Below are positions 19,292 to 27,258 of a DNA stretch of 64,000 bases, one piece after another (within the stretch, counting starts at the first letter, position 1; each line of letters opens with the position of its first letter). The stretch is taken from positions 1 to 64,000 of the forward strand of contig JAJHRQ010000003.1 of assembly GCA_020833645.1 (NCBI GenBank). The letters run 5' to 3'. Below the pieces are notes generated by a model, which made no database searches, was not told the origin of the DNA, and was given only the letters and a program-made list of their open reading frames with translations. The DNA is from Thermocrinis sp. (GTDB taxonomy: Bacteria; Aquificota; Aquificia; Aquificales; Aquificaceae). Both the position numbers and the translations under genes were made by a program.

Positions 19292-19314
19292 AGCCCCCAT
19301 CAGGGGGCTTTTTT
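19292..19314 (+). terminator. intrinsic terminator of groESL
   Basis: AGCCCCC-ATCA-GGGGGCT, a seven-base-pair GC-rich stem with a four-base loop followed by a run of T, eight bases after the groEL stop. Confidence 0.85.
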
Positions 19315-19317
19315 AAT

Positions 19318-19842
19318 TTAATCCACCGCATATATTCCCCTCAGGTTCCTACCCTCCTCGTCCCAATCCAAACCGTAGCCCACCAAAAACTTATCGGGCA
19401 CCTCAAAACCCACATAGTCCGCCTTGAGCTCCACCTTCCTCCTTTCTTTTTTATCAAGTAAGACGCAGACCTTGAGCACAGAGGGCTCCTTTTCTCTCAA
19501 AAACTCTACCACTTTCTTTAGGGTGTAGCCCGTGTCTAATATATCATCCACAAGGAGCACCTTTTGGTCTTTTATATCCATAGAAAGGTCCTGAAGGATA
19601 CGCACACTGCCCGAAGATTCCTGAGAGGAACCGTAGCTTGAAACCCACATAAAATCCACCTTTACGGGCACCGAAAACTCCCTTATGAGGTCTGCGGTAA
19701 AGACAAAGGAACCCTTAAGCAAAGACACCACCACAAAGTTTTCTCCCAGATCCTTCTCTATCTCCCTTGCAAGCTCTTTGACCCTCTCTTTTATCTTCTC
19801 CTCCGGAATTAAAAGGCTGAGGGACCTACCTTTTATGTGCAT
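19318..19842 (-). CDS. hpt: hypoxanthine phosphoribosyltransferase
   Basis: 174 residues. The PRPP-binding motif is VLLVDDILDTGYT; LLKGSFVFTADLIRE and VDFMWVSSYGSS are typical of bacterial HPRT. It salvages hypoxanthine/guanine to IMP/GMP. It lies 10 bases downstream of mazG in a minus-strand operon aspS-mazG-hpt. Confidence 0.9.
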   Translation of the reverse strand: MHIKGRSLSLLIPEEKIKERVKELAREIEKDLGENFVVVSLLKGSFVFTADLIREFSVPVKVDFMWVSSYGSSQESSGSVRILQDLSMDIKDQKVLLVDDILDTGYTLKKVVEFLREKEPSVLKVCVLLDKKERRKVELKADYVGFEVPDKFLVGYGLDWDEEGRNLRGIYAVD

Positions 19843-19852
19843 GGTTTAAATT

Positions 19853-20602
19853 TTATTCGTAATCAAAGTTTTTCGCTTCCAGCCAAAGCTTATCCATCTC
19901 TTCCAGGGTCATATCCCTTAGTTCCCTTCCCATCTCCTTTGCCCTTTTTTCCATATATCTAAAGCGCTTTTCAAATCGGTCGTTTGCCTTTTGCAGGCAC
20001 TCCTCCGCATCCACCTTTAAAAACCTCGCCAACTCCACCACTGCAGTAAGCAGGTCTCCAATTTCATGCTCCACATCCCGCTTATCCCCCCTTTGAATTG
20101 CCTCCTTCAGTTCTTCCAGCTCCTCCGCTATCTTTTTAAAAACCTGTTCTATACTTTCAAAGTCAAAGCCAACAAGGCTTGCCCTGTCTTGCAACTTTTG
20201 AGACCTCATTAAGGCAGGAAGGCTCCTTGGCACTCCATCCAGAATGCTTTCTCTATCCTTAGCCTTCTTTTCCTCCCACCTTTTTAAAACCTCTTCCGCA
20301 CTTTCACACCCAAAAACGTGGGGATGTCTGTCTATAAGTTTTTGATTTAACGCCTTTATAACATCCCACACATCAAAGGCTGAACGCTCCTTTGCAATTT
20401 GGCTATGAAAAACCACCTGCAACAGTACATCTCCAAGCTCTTCCTTTAGTTTTTGGTCGTCTTTGCTGTCTATGGCGTCCAAAAGTTCATAAACCTCTTC
20501 AATGGCGTACTTCTTTAAGCTTTCGTGGGTTTGCTTTCTGTCCCAAGGGCACTTTTCCCTCAGGCTCTCCATTATCTTTAAAAGCTCCTCAAAGGGAGTC
20601 AT
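19853..20602 (-). CDS. mazG: nucleoside triphosphate pyrophosphohydrolase MazG
   Basis: The ORF is open to 20680, but the conserved start is MTPFEELLKIMESLREKCPW at 20602, whose ATG overlaps the aspS TGA stop (ATGA). About 249 residues with two MazG-type all-alpha modules. The first has KKYAIEEVYELLDAI and EELGDVLLQVVFHS (ExxE and ExxD metal ligands); the second has EEIGDLLTAVVELARFL-like residues. It hydrolyses NTPs to NMPs, removing damaged nucleotides. Confidence 0.9.
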   Translation of the reverse strand: MTPFEELLKIMESLREKCPWDRKQTHESLKKYAIEEVYELLDAIDSKDDQKLKEELGDVLLQVVFHSQIAKERSAFDVWDVIKALNQKLIDRHPHVFGCESAEEVLKRWEEKKAKDRESILDGVPRSLPALMRSQKLQDRASLVGFDFESIEQVFKKIAEELEELKEAIQRGDKRDVEHEIGDLLTAVVELARFLKVDAEECLQKANDRFEKRFRYMEKRAKEMGRELRDMTLEEMDKLWLEAKNFDYE

Positions 20603-22398
20603 TGGTACTCCACCGTTTTTATGTGCACTTCCTTTAGCTGTTTGGGAGACACATAGTCCGGCGCACCCGTTAGGGGGCATATACCCTTTTGGGTTTTTGG
20701 AAAGGCGATCACATCCCTTATGGAGTCCAGCCCACGCATTATGGCAAGTAAGCGGTCCAAGCCTATGGCTAGACCTCCGTGGGGCGGTGCTCCAAAACCC
20801 AAAGCCCTCAAAAGAAAGCCAAACTTCTCCTCCGCCTCCAAAGGAGATATGTTTAAAAGTTTAAAGACCAGTTCCTGAAGGTCCCTGCGATGGATACGGA
20901 TGGAGCCACCACCCACTTCATAGCCGTTGATGACAAGATCATACGCCCTCGCCCTTACCGAATGCACAAGCCTTTTCCTCTCTTCCAAATCCTCCGTCTC
21001 TAAAGCTTTTTGTAAAATCGGAATATCCTCCTCCCTCGGGGAGGTAAAGGGATGGTGCAAAGACACAAACCTGCCCTCTTCTTCGTCCCACTCCATTAGG
21101 GGAAAGTCTACCACCCAGAGAAAATCAAAGCGGTCCTTTTGCTGAAGGTTAAATAGCTTGGCAAGATGAAGCCTTAAATTTCCAAGGATTTTATAAACCA
21201 TCTCCCTTTTGTCTGCGGAGAACAGGATTGTATCTCCGGGCTTTGCCTTTGTCCTCTCAAGGATTCCCTTGATCTCCTCTTCTTTTAAAAACTTGGTTAT
21301 AGGGGAGGTTAGCTTGTCCTTTTCAACCTTTATCCATGCCAAGCCCTTTGCCCCCAAAGATTGAACGAACTTGGTAAGCTCATCCAGGTCCTTCCTTGAA
21401 AGCTCTCCCAAGTTAAAGTTTATAGCCTTTATTACGCCACCCTTTTCTATGGCATCCCTGAACACTTTAAACTCGGTGTTTTTGAAAAGGTCTGTAAGCT
21501 CCACAAGCTCCAAGCCAAACCTTCTGTCGGGCTTGTCGGAGCCGAACCTCTCCATGCACTCTTGGTAGCTGAGCCTTTCAAAGGGTGTTTTTACCTCAAC
21601 GCCCAAAAGCTCCTCAAAGAGGGTCTTTATCAACTGCTCCGTGATGGCTATAACATCTTCTTCGTCCACAAAGGACATTTCAAAGTCTATTTGGGTGAAT
21701 TCTGGCTGTCTGTCTGCCCGCAGGTCCTCATCCCGCAGACATCTGACGATCTGAAAGTATCTGTCAAAGCCCGCAACCATAAGAATTTGTTTAAAGAGCT
21801 GAGGGGATTGGGGCAAAGCGTAGAACTTACCCGGATGCAACCTTGAGGGCACTATAAAGTCCCTTGCTCCCTCCGGTGTAGATTTGGTCAAGAAGGGCGT
21901 CTCCACCTCCACAAAGCCGTTCTCCACAAAGACCTTTCTTATTATCTGATAAGCCCTGTGCCTGAAGAGGAGGTTTTCTTTCATGCTTTCCCTTCTGAGG
22001 TCCAAGTATCTGTACTTGAGTTTTATCTCTTCTGAGACGGGTGTTTCTTCGTTCACCGGAAAGGGCAAAGGCTCCGCACTGTTTATAAGTTCCACATAGT
22101 TTGCTACAACCTCAAAGTTTCCCGTTTTTAGCTTTGGGTTTTCTGTGCCGGGTGGCCTTCTTCTGACGATCCCCTTTATGCATATAACATCCTCTGAGCC
22201 CAGCTTGTCTGCCACCTCGTAGGCGGAGGGCGAGTTCTGCTCCTCCACCACCACCTGCACTATACCCTCCCTGTCCCTTAGGTCTATGAAGACCACCCCT
22301 CCGTGGTTTCTGACCCTATGGACCCAACCGCAGAGAACAACCTCTTTGTCTAAGTCCTCTTGGGATATTTGCCCGCAGTATTTGGTGCGCTTAATCAT
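20599..22398 (-). CDS. aspS: aspartyl-tRNA synthetase (Asp/Asn type)
   Basis: About 599 residues, bacterial length with GAD insertion. It has an N-terminal OB fold (CGWVHRVRNHGGVVFIDLRD), class II motif 2 (FRCLRDEDLRADRQPEFTQ-like segment QIVRCLRDEDLRADRQPEFT) and motif 3 (GLAIGLDRLLAIM). The track starts at TTG 22404; ATG 22398 is preferred. A TATAAT sits nine bases before it and no SD is present. It heads the aspS-mazG-hpt operon. Because Aquificales often use transamidation for Asn-tRNA, a non-discriminating enzyme is possible; the sequence alone does not settle it. Confidence 0.93.
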   Translation of the reverse strand: MIKRTKYCGQISQEDLDKEVVLCGWVHRVRNHGGVVFIDLRDREGIVQVVVEEQNSPSAYEVADKLGSEDVICIKGIVRRRPPGTENPKLKTGNFEVVANYVELINSAEPLPFPVNEETPVSEEIKLKYRYLDLRRESMKENLLFRHRAYQIIRKVFVENGFVEVETPFLTKSTPEGARDFIVPSRLHPGKFYALPQSPQLFKQILMVAGFDRYFQIVRCLRDEDLRADRQPEFTQIDFEMSFVDEEDVIAITEQLIKTLFEELLGVEVKTPFERLSYQECMERFGSDKPDRRFGLELVELTDLFKNTEFKVFRDAIEKGGVIKAINFNLGELSRKDLDELTKFVQSLGAKGLAWIKVEKDKLTSPITKFLKEEEIKGILERTKAKPGDTILFSADKREMVYKILGNLRLHLAKLFNLQQKDRFDFLWVVDFPLMEWDEEEGRFVSLHHPFTSPREEDIPILQKALETEDLEERKRLVHSVRARAYDLVINGYEVGGGSIRIHRRDLQELVFKLLNISPLEAEEKFGFLLRALGFGAPPHGGLAIGLDRLLAIMRGLDSIRDVIAFPKTQKGICPLTGAPDYVSPKQLKEVHIKTVEYQ

Positions 22399-22419
22399 AA
22401 GCAAAAGATTATAAGGGGT

Positions 22420-23073
22420 TTAAAAGGGTTTTCCGGGCACCTTTTCCCAATCCTTGAGGAAAAGCTCTATGCCTTTGTCAGTTAGCGGATGTTGGAAGAG
22501 TTTTTTCATCACCTCAAAGGGCATGGTGCATATGTCTGCCCCTATGAGCGCTGCCTCCAACACATGCATGGGATGTCTTACGCTTGCCACTATTATCTGA
22601 GTGTCAAAATCATAGTTGTCAAAGATGGTTTTTATATCCCTTATAAGCTTCATGCCCTCGCTTGAGATATCATCCAACCTACCTACGAAGGGAGATACAA
22701 AGGTAGCCCCAGCCTTTGCTGCGATAAGTGCCTGAGTGGGAGAAAAGACCAAAGTAACATTGGTGGGTATTCCCTCAGATTCAAGCTCCTGGACCGCTAT
22801 TATACCTTCCGGCGTCATGGGGATTTTAACAACTACATTATCACCAAGCTCTGCCAACTTCCTTCCTTCTTCCGCCATACCCTTGGCATCCCTTGATACC
22901 GTCTCCAGGCTAACGGGACCATCCACCAACTGCAGTATTTCCTTTACAACTTCCATAAAGGGTCTTCCTGTCTTAGCTATAAGGGTTGGGTTGGTGGTGA
23001 CGCCATCCAGTATGCCCCATTCTAAAGCCTGCTTTATCTCATCCACATTTCCTGTGTCTAAAAAGAACTGCAT
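22420..23073 (-). CDS. tal: transaldolase (short, MipB/FSA type)
   Basis: 217 residues, matching the ~215-residue decameric transaldolase/fructose-6-phosphate aldolase subfamily. Motifs: [32 protein letters not shown], the Schiff-base lysine in [11 protein letters not shown], and [11 protein letters not shown]. It supports non-oxidative pentose phosphate interconversion, needed for ribose synthesis in an autotroph. An SD (AAAGGAGG) lies just before the start, 17 bases after the PDO gene. Confidence 0.9.
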   Translation of the reverse strand: MQFFLDTGNVDEIKQALEWGILDGVTTNPTLIAKTGRPFMEVVKEILQLVDGPVSLETVSRDAKGMAEEGRKLAELGDNVVVKIPMTPEGIIAVQELESEGIPTNVTLVFSPTQALIAAKAGATFVSPFVGRLDDISSEGMKLIRDIKTIFDNYDFDTQIIVASVRHPMHVLEAALIGADICTMPFEVMKKLFQHPLTDKGIELFLKDWEKVPGKPF

Positions 23074-23090
23074 AGCAAACCTCCTTTACC

Positions 23091-23759
23091 TTATTTTAAT
23101 TCCTTCTTGATCTTTTCGTAGGCACTCACCAAGTATCCTAGGAAGGCGTTTTCCGGTTGAGCCCCCACAAACTCTGCCACACCTCTGTTTATAACAATCT
23201 TTGGCACACCAACCACCTGATAGACCTCCGCTAGGTCCATGTTCTCGGTAGCATCCATGATCACTGCGCTTATGTAGTCGCTTGCGATGGCAAAGTTCAT
23301 AGCCATCAGCGCAGCAGAGGGACAGTAGCCACAGGATGTGGTCACAAAGACCAAAATTTCCATGGGTATGTCTATGGACTGGAGGATCTCTAAGGTTCTT
23401 TCGCTAAGTCTGGGCTTTCTCTTTGAAACCTGAATGATACCGTTTATAAGGGTTGAAAACTCAAGCCCCGCAGGAAGTCCCACATACCTTATGCCATAAT
23501 CCTTATCTCCCTCTATAACAATGGTAGGCACCCTTTCAATGCCATAGGCGGATGCCTTGTCTTTTTCTATCAACGGTGAGTATATTTCAAGCTTTACCTT
23601 ACCTTGGGATAGGCTTTCCACTTCCTTAAGAAGTTCTTCCGCAGTAGAGCATGTCTCACAACCTATGGCTTGGCTAAAAAGCTTTAGATTCACAGGGTTT
23701 TCAAGCTCCTTTTCGAACATATCCCTCAGTTGAACTCTAGCTTCCAAGCTCAAAAGCAT
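23091..23759 (-). CDS. protein disulfide oxidoreductase, glutaredoxin-like (PDO)
   Basis: 222 residues made of two tandem thioredoxin folds. The N-terminal unit has CETC (residues 34-37) and cis-Pro ERVPTIVIEG; the C-terminal unit has CGYC and VVGVPKIVIN. This two-CxxC architecture is the PDO family found in archaea and Aquifex, used to form intracellular protein disulfides in hyperthermophiles. An SD AAAGGAGG precedes ATG 23759. It is divergent from pdxA. Confidence 0.9.
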   Translation of the reverse strand: MLLSLEARVQLRDMFEKELENPVNLKLFSQAIGCETCSTAEELLKEVESLSQGKVKLEIYSPLIEKDKASAYGIERVPTIVIEGDKDYGIRYVGLPAGLEFSTLINGIIQVSKRKPRLSERTLEILQSIDIPMEILVFVTTSCGYCPSAALMAMNFAIASDYISAVIMDATENMDLAEVYQVVGVPKIVINRGVAEFVGAQPENAFLGYLVSAYEKIKKELK

Positions 23760-23798
23760 TTTTTAACCTCCTTTATGAGTTTATAATTATAAGCTCAA

Positions 23799-24758
23799 AT
23801 GCTTAAAATCGGCATCACCATGGGAGATCCAGCAGGGGTGGGACCAGAAATAATAGTGCGTCTAACGGAACATCTGGACCCACAGTACGCATACATAATA
23901 TACGGAGAGGAGAAGATCTTAAAAGCCTGTGCAAAAGAACTTGGAAGGGATTTTACCGCCAATTTAATAAACAGCCCACAGGAGGTAAATGCTCCAGGTG
24001 TTTATCTCATTGACCTGAACATATGCAACGTAGAAAGACCATCCCCCTCTTACACTTCAGGAAAGGTGGCAGTAGCCTATTTGGGAAGGGCTGTGGTGGA
24101 TGCGGTTTATGGTAACATAGACGGGCTTTTGACCATGCCCATAAGCAAGTTTTGGGCTAAAATGGCGGGCTTTTCTTACGAGGGTCAAACCGAGTTTTTG
24201 GCACAGGCTTTTAGGGTAAGGGATTATGCCATGTTGATGTATTCAGAGACCATAAAAGTTGCCCTGCTCAGCACTCATATACCTCTGAAGGAGGCAATAG
24301 AAAGGGTTAAGAGGGAAAACATAGTAAAAAAGGTCAAACTATTGGCGGAGGAGTTTAAAAGGTGGTTTAAAAAATCCCCCCAGATTGGAGTTTTGGGATT
24401 GAACCCCCATGCGGGAGAGGGTGGAACCATCGGAGAGGAAGATATAAAAGAAATTGCCCCCGCGGTGGAGGAATTAAAGTCTATGGGATACATGGTGGAT
24501 GGTCCCCTATCCCCAGACACTGCCTTTTTAAACAGAGATTACGACCTATTTTTGTGCATGTATCATGACCAAGGGCTAATACCTTTTAAACTTTTAGCCT
24601 TCAGAGAGGGAGTAAATATGACCCTTGGAATCCCCTTTCCAAGGACTTCTCCCGACCACGGAACCGCTTACGATATAGCCTGGAAAGGAATAGCAGATAT
24701 TTCTCCCTCCCTACATGCTCTAAGGCTATGCGAAAGGTTGGCTAAAAACAACAGGTGA
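23799..24758 (+). CDS. pdxA: 4-hydroxythreonine-4-phosphate dehydrogenase
   Basis: 319 residues, normal length. Begins MLKIGITMGDPAGVGPEI; metal-binding histidines in STHIPLKEAI, GLNPHAGEGG and MYHDQGLIPFK. It acts in the DXP-dependent route to pyridoxal phosphate. No SD; a TATAAT lies 11 bases before the ATG. The stop is followed by a GC hairpin shared with the convergent KHEQ-repeat gene. Confidence 0.92.
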   Translation: MLKIGITMGDPAGVGPEIIVRLTEHLDPQYAYIIYGEEKILKACAKELGRDFTANLINSPQEVNAPGVYLIDLNICNVERPSPSYTSGKVAVAYLGRAVVDAVYGNIDGLLTMPISKFWAKMAGFSYEGQTEFLAQAFRVRDYAMLMYSETIKVALLSTHIPLKEAIERVKRENIVKKVKLLAEEFKRWFKKSPQIGVLGLNPHAGEGGTIGEEDIKEIAPAVEELKSMGYMVDGPLSPDTAFLNRDYDLFLCMYHDQGLIPFKLLAFREGVNMTLGIPFPRTSPDHGTAYDIAWKGIADISPSLHALRLCERLAKNNR

Positions 24759-24777
24759 AAGGGGGCGCAAAGCCCCC
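24758..24777 (-). terminator. terminator-like hairpin between pdxA and the KHEQ gene
   Basis: GGGGGC-GCAAA-GCCCCC, a six-base-pair GC stem lying between convergent genes. In the minus direction it is followed by only three T, so termination strength is uncertain; it may serve both strands. Confidence 0.5.
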
Positions 24778-24786
24778 ACAGAAAGA

Positions 24787-25023
24787 TTACTTCTTCTCTT
24801 CCTGTTTTTGTTCCTGCTTTTGCTCGTGCTTTTGTTCGTGCTTCTGCTCATGCTTTTGCTCATGCTTTTGCTCGGCCTTCCTGTGTTTCCTTACCTTCTT
24901 GTGCCCTTGGGCAGCGGGCTTTTCCTCCTTCTTTTGCTCCGCTTGTGCGGGCTGGGTGGCTTGCTCTGCCATTGCGGCACCTGCAAAAGCTACTGCTAAA
25001 AGGGCTGCTAAAAGTTTCCTCAT
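24787..25023 (-). CDS. small secreted Lys/His/Glu/Gln-repeat protein
   Basis: 78 residues. A clear signal peptide (MRKLLAALLAVAFAGAAMAEQ, cleavage after AMA) is followed by a low-complexity tail with tandem KHEQ units (four in a row), decaying to KQEQ/KQEE. At DNA level this is a 12-base repeat in which CAT/CAC and CAG/CAA alternate, so the protein repeat, not just the DNA, has been kept. The His-rich tail could bind metals; that is inference. A strong SD (AAGGAGGTG) precedes the start. The plus-strand ORF over it is a Cys/Phe-rich shadow. Confidence 0.7.
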   Translation of the reverse strand: MRKLLAALLAVAFAGAAMAEQATQPAQAEQKKEEKPAAQGHKKVRKHRKAEQKHEQKHEQKHEQKHEQKQEQKQEEKK

Positions 25024-25083
25024 GGCAACACCTCCTTATAGGGTTTTGATGTGATTTATATTACAGGTTCAAGGATGAAAATT

Positions 25084-25755
25084 TCATGAAAAAATGGCGG
25101 AGCCTATCCTAACTATGGTGGCACCCTCTTCTACTGCCACTTCAAAGTCCCCAGACATGCCCATGGAAAGGTGAGGAAGTTTTATCTTATACAAATCCTC
25201 CAGCTTTTCTTTTAGTTTTCTTAGCTTCACAAAGTAGGGTCTTACTTCCTCTGGGTTTTCCTTGTAAGGAGGAATTGCCATAAGACCGAGAACTCTCAGA
25301 TTTTTTAAACTCAGGCAGTATTCAAAGAGTTTTTCTAAGTCCTCCTCATAAACGCCTCCCTTCGTCTCTTCCTTTCCTACATTTACCTCAATGAGAACAT
25401 CCTGAACCTTTCCGAGCCTTTCTGCCCTCTTTTGAATTTCCTCCGCAAGGGATGGCCTGTCTAAGGAGTGGATGAGGGACACTTTGTCTATGATGTACTT
25501 CACTTTGTTGGTTTGCAAGTTTCCTATGAAGTGCCAGTCTATGGGTAGGTCCTTGAGCTCTTCAAACTTCTTAAGAAAGTCCTGGGCTCTGCTTTCTCCA
25601 AAGGCACGCACGCCACATTGATAAGCTTCCCTTATCTTTTGCGCGTTGGCGTACTTTGATGCACCAAGGAGCAGGACCTCCTCTCTTTTTCTTCCTGCCC
25701 TCTCGCAGGCCTTTGCGAGCCTCTGTTTAATCTCTTGGATTTTGTGGCAAATCAC
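25084..25755 (-). CDS. yggS: PLP homeostasis protein, YggS family
   Basis: 223 residues, a single alanine-racemase-like PLP barrel. It has the lysine in LLGASKYANAQKIREA, the WHFIGNLQTNKVKYI signature and the phosphate-binding LSMGMSGDFEVAVEEGATIVRIG. It buffers free PLP. The start is GTG 25755, with overlapping TATAAT boxes immediately upstream and no SD. It is divergent from tRNA-Leu. Confidence 0.9.
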   Translation of the reverse strand: MICHKIQEIKQRLAKACERAGRKREEVLLLGASKYANAQKIREAYQCGVRAFGESRAQDFLKKFEELKDLPIDWHFIGNLQTNKVKYIIDKVSLIHSLDRPSLAEEIQKRAERLGKVQDVLIEVNVGKEETKGGVYEEDLEKLFEYCLSLKNLRVLGLMAIPPYKENPEEVRPYFVKLRKLKEKLEDLYKIKLPHLSMGMSGDFEVAVEEGATIVRIGSAIFS

Positions 25756-25773
25756 ATTATAATTATATCCTTA

Positions 25774-25857
25774 GCCGGAGTGGCGGAACTGGCAGACGCG
25801 GGAGATTCAAAATCTCCTGCCCGCAAGGGCGTGGGGGTTCGAGTCCCTCCTCCGGCA
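25774..25857 (+). tRNA. tRNA-Leu (anticodon CAA)
   Basis: Acceptor stem GCCGGAG/CTCCGGC with discriminator A. The anticodon arm is GGAGA-TTCAAAA-TCTCC with anticodon CAA (reads UUG). A long variable arm (TGCCCGCAAGGGCG) is typical of class II tRNA-Leu, and the T-loop is TTCGAGT. CCA is not encoded. The gene starts about 19 bases from the divergent yggS start and is followed after 10 bases by queC. Confidence 0.95.
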
Positions 25858-25867
25858 TAAAAAAACG

Positions 25868-26509
25868 ATGAAAAGCATAATAGTTCTCTTTTCTGGAGGA
25901 TTGGACAGCACCACCCTTCTGTGGCTTGCAAAGAAAGAGTTTGACAGGGTTATTGCCATATCCTTTAATTACGGACAAAGGCATAAGGTAGAGCTGAAGT
26001 ACGCAAAGGAGTTAGCAAGGCTGGCGGGCGTTGAGCATCTAATAGTGGATGTGCCATCTTTGAAGGGAATAACCACCTCCGCCCTTTTGGAGGGAGGTCC
26101 AGAGGTACCCTCAGAAGAATACTCCAATGCGCCACCCATTACCACAGTGCCCATGAGAAACCTGATCTTTTTAGCCATTGCGGGGGCTTACGCGGACGCC
26201 TTGGGGATAGACACGGTGGGCATAGCAGTGCATTCTTTGGATACTCCTTATCCCGACTGCAGACCCGAGTTCATAATCTCCGCCCAAAGTGCCCTCACTG
26301 CAGGCTCTATCTTAACTGCTACAAAAAAGGTTCCCATGAAAATTTACGCACCCTTTCTGGGCATGACAAAGAGGGAAATTGCCCTTTTAGGAAAGGAACT
26401 GGGAGTTCCCTTTGAAAAAACATACTCCTGTTATAGGGGCACAGAGCCACCCTGTAGAGAGTGTGCCACCTGCAAACAAAGGGAGGAAGCCTTAAAAGGA
26501 CTTTTATGA
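25868..26509 (+). CDS. queC: 7-cyano-7-deazaguanine synthase
   Basis: 213 residues. The PP-loop SGGLDSTTLLWLA is at the N-terminus; DCRPEF and the C-terminal zinc site (CYRGTEPPCRECATC) are diagnostic for QueC, which converts 7-carboxy-7-deazaguanine to preQ0 in queuosine synthesis. No SD is visible. It directly follows tRNA-Leu and may be read from the same promoter. Its TGA overlaps the next ATG. Confidence 0.93.
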   Translation: MKSIIVLFSGGLDSTTLLWLAKKEFDRVIAISFNYGQRHKVELKYAKELARLAGVEHLIVDVPSLKGITTSALLEGGPEVPSEEYSNAPPITTVPMRNLIFLAIAGAYADALGIDTVGIAVHSLDTPYPDCRPEFIISAQSALTAGSILTATKKVPMKIYAPFLGMTKREIALLGKELGVPFEKTYSCYRGTEPPCRECATCKQREEALKGLL

Positions 26510-27249
26510 ACAGCCTTGAGCCAAGCCACTTACCTCAAGCTTTTATTTTGGTCCTCTTTGCGGTAGCCCTCTCTTACTTTTACAACCTACGGGCAGAAAG
26601 GGATTTACTTGAGAGCTCCATAAGGACTACAGTCCAACTTCTTTTGGTGGGCTATATCCTCCAGTTTGTCTTAAGAGTGCAATCCTTTGCCTTTCTGATG
26701 CTGATCCTCTTTTTGATGTCTATCTTTGGGAGCATAACTGCAGTGGAAAGGCTCAAGCTACAGGGTAGCTTTGTGAGGCTCTTTTTAAAGAGCTACTTAG
26801 CTCTGGTGGTTCCGTCTTCCTTTGTGTTTGTTCTGCTCTATCTGATGGGCTACGTTAGAAAGGACCCGGTTAGTATGATCACCCTTTGGGGATTGGTGCT
26901 TGGCAATTCCCTCAGCAACGTTTCTTTGACCTTTGAAAGGATGAGCTCAGAAGCCTTCAACCGAATAAGGGAGATAGAGGCAAAGGTTGCCTTGAGGGCT
27001 CCGTTAAAGAAGGCTATGGAGGAGATGGTCCAAAACGCCATTAGGGTGTCTATGATGCCAAAATACAACATGCTCAGGTCTGCGGGGCTTGTGCACATAC
27101 CGGGCGTGGCGGTGGGCATGATCGTGGCTGGTGCGGACCCAATCGGTGCAGTGGTCTTTCAGGTGGTGGTGATGTTTGTCTTGCTTTCGGTATCCTTCTT
27201 CACTTCCTTTTTAACAGCCCTTTTGACTTACAGCTCTGTGCTTGGATAG
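26506..27249 (+). CDS. FetB-like (UPF0014) membrane permease
   Basis: About 247 residues. The track ORF begins at 26461; ATG 26506 overlapping the queC stop (ATGA) is preferred because the homologous region begins just after. Six to seven membrane segments, with RTTVQLLLVGYIL early, GNSLSNVSLTFERM in the middle, and MIVAGADPIGAVVFQ late. The UPF0014 family includes E. coli FetB (YbbM), paired with ATPase FetA in iron export. No ATPase gene adjoins it here. Confidence 0.8.
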   Translation: MNSLEPSHLPQAFILVLFAVALSYFYNLRAERDLLESSIRTTVQLLLVGYILQFVLRVQSFAFLMLILFLMSIFGSITAVERLKLQGSFVRLFLKSYLALVVPSSFVFVLLYLMGYVRKDPVSMITLWGLVLGNSLSNVSLTFERMSSEAFNRIREIEAKVALRAPLKKAMEEMVQNAIRVSMMPKYNMLRSAGLVHIPGVAVGMIVAGADPIGAVVFQVVVMFVLLSVSFFTSFLTALLTYSSVLG

Positions 27250-27258
27250 TATAATACT

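Noticed and set aside
24787-24880. Tandem repeats as a CRISPR or minisatellite
   Set aside because: Units are 12 bases, in frame and coding, with synonymous variation; no spacers.
24755-25054. 99-residue Cys/Phe-rich plus-strand ORF
   Set aside because: Antisense shadow of the KHEQ repeat gene, which has a signal peptide and SD.
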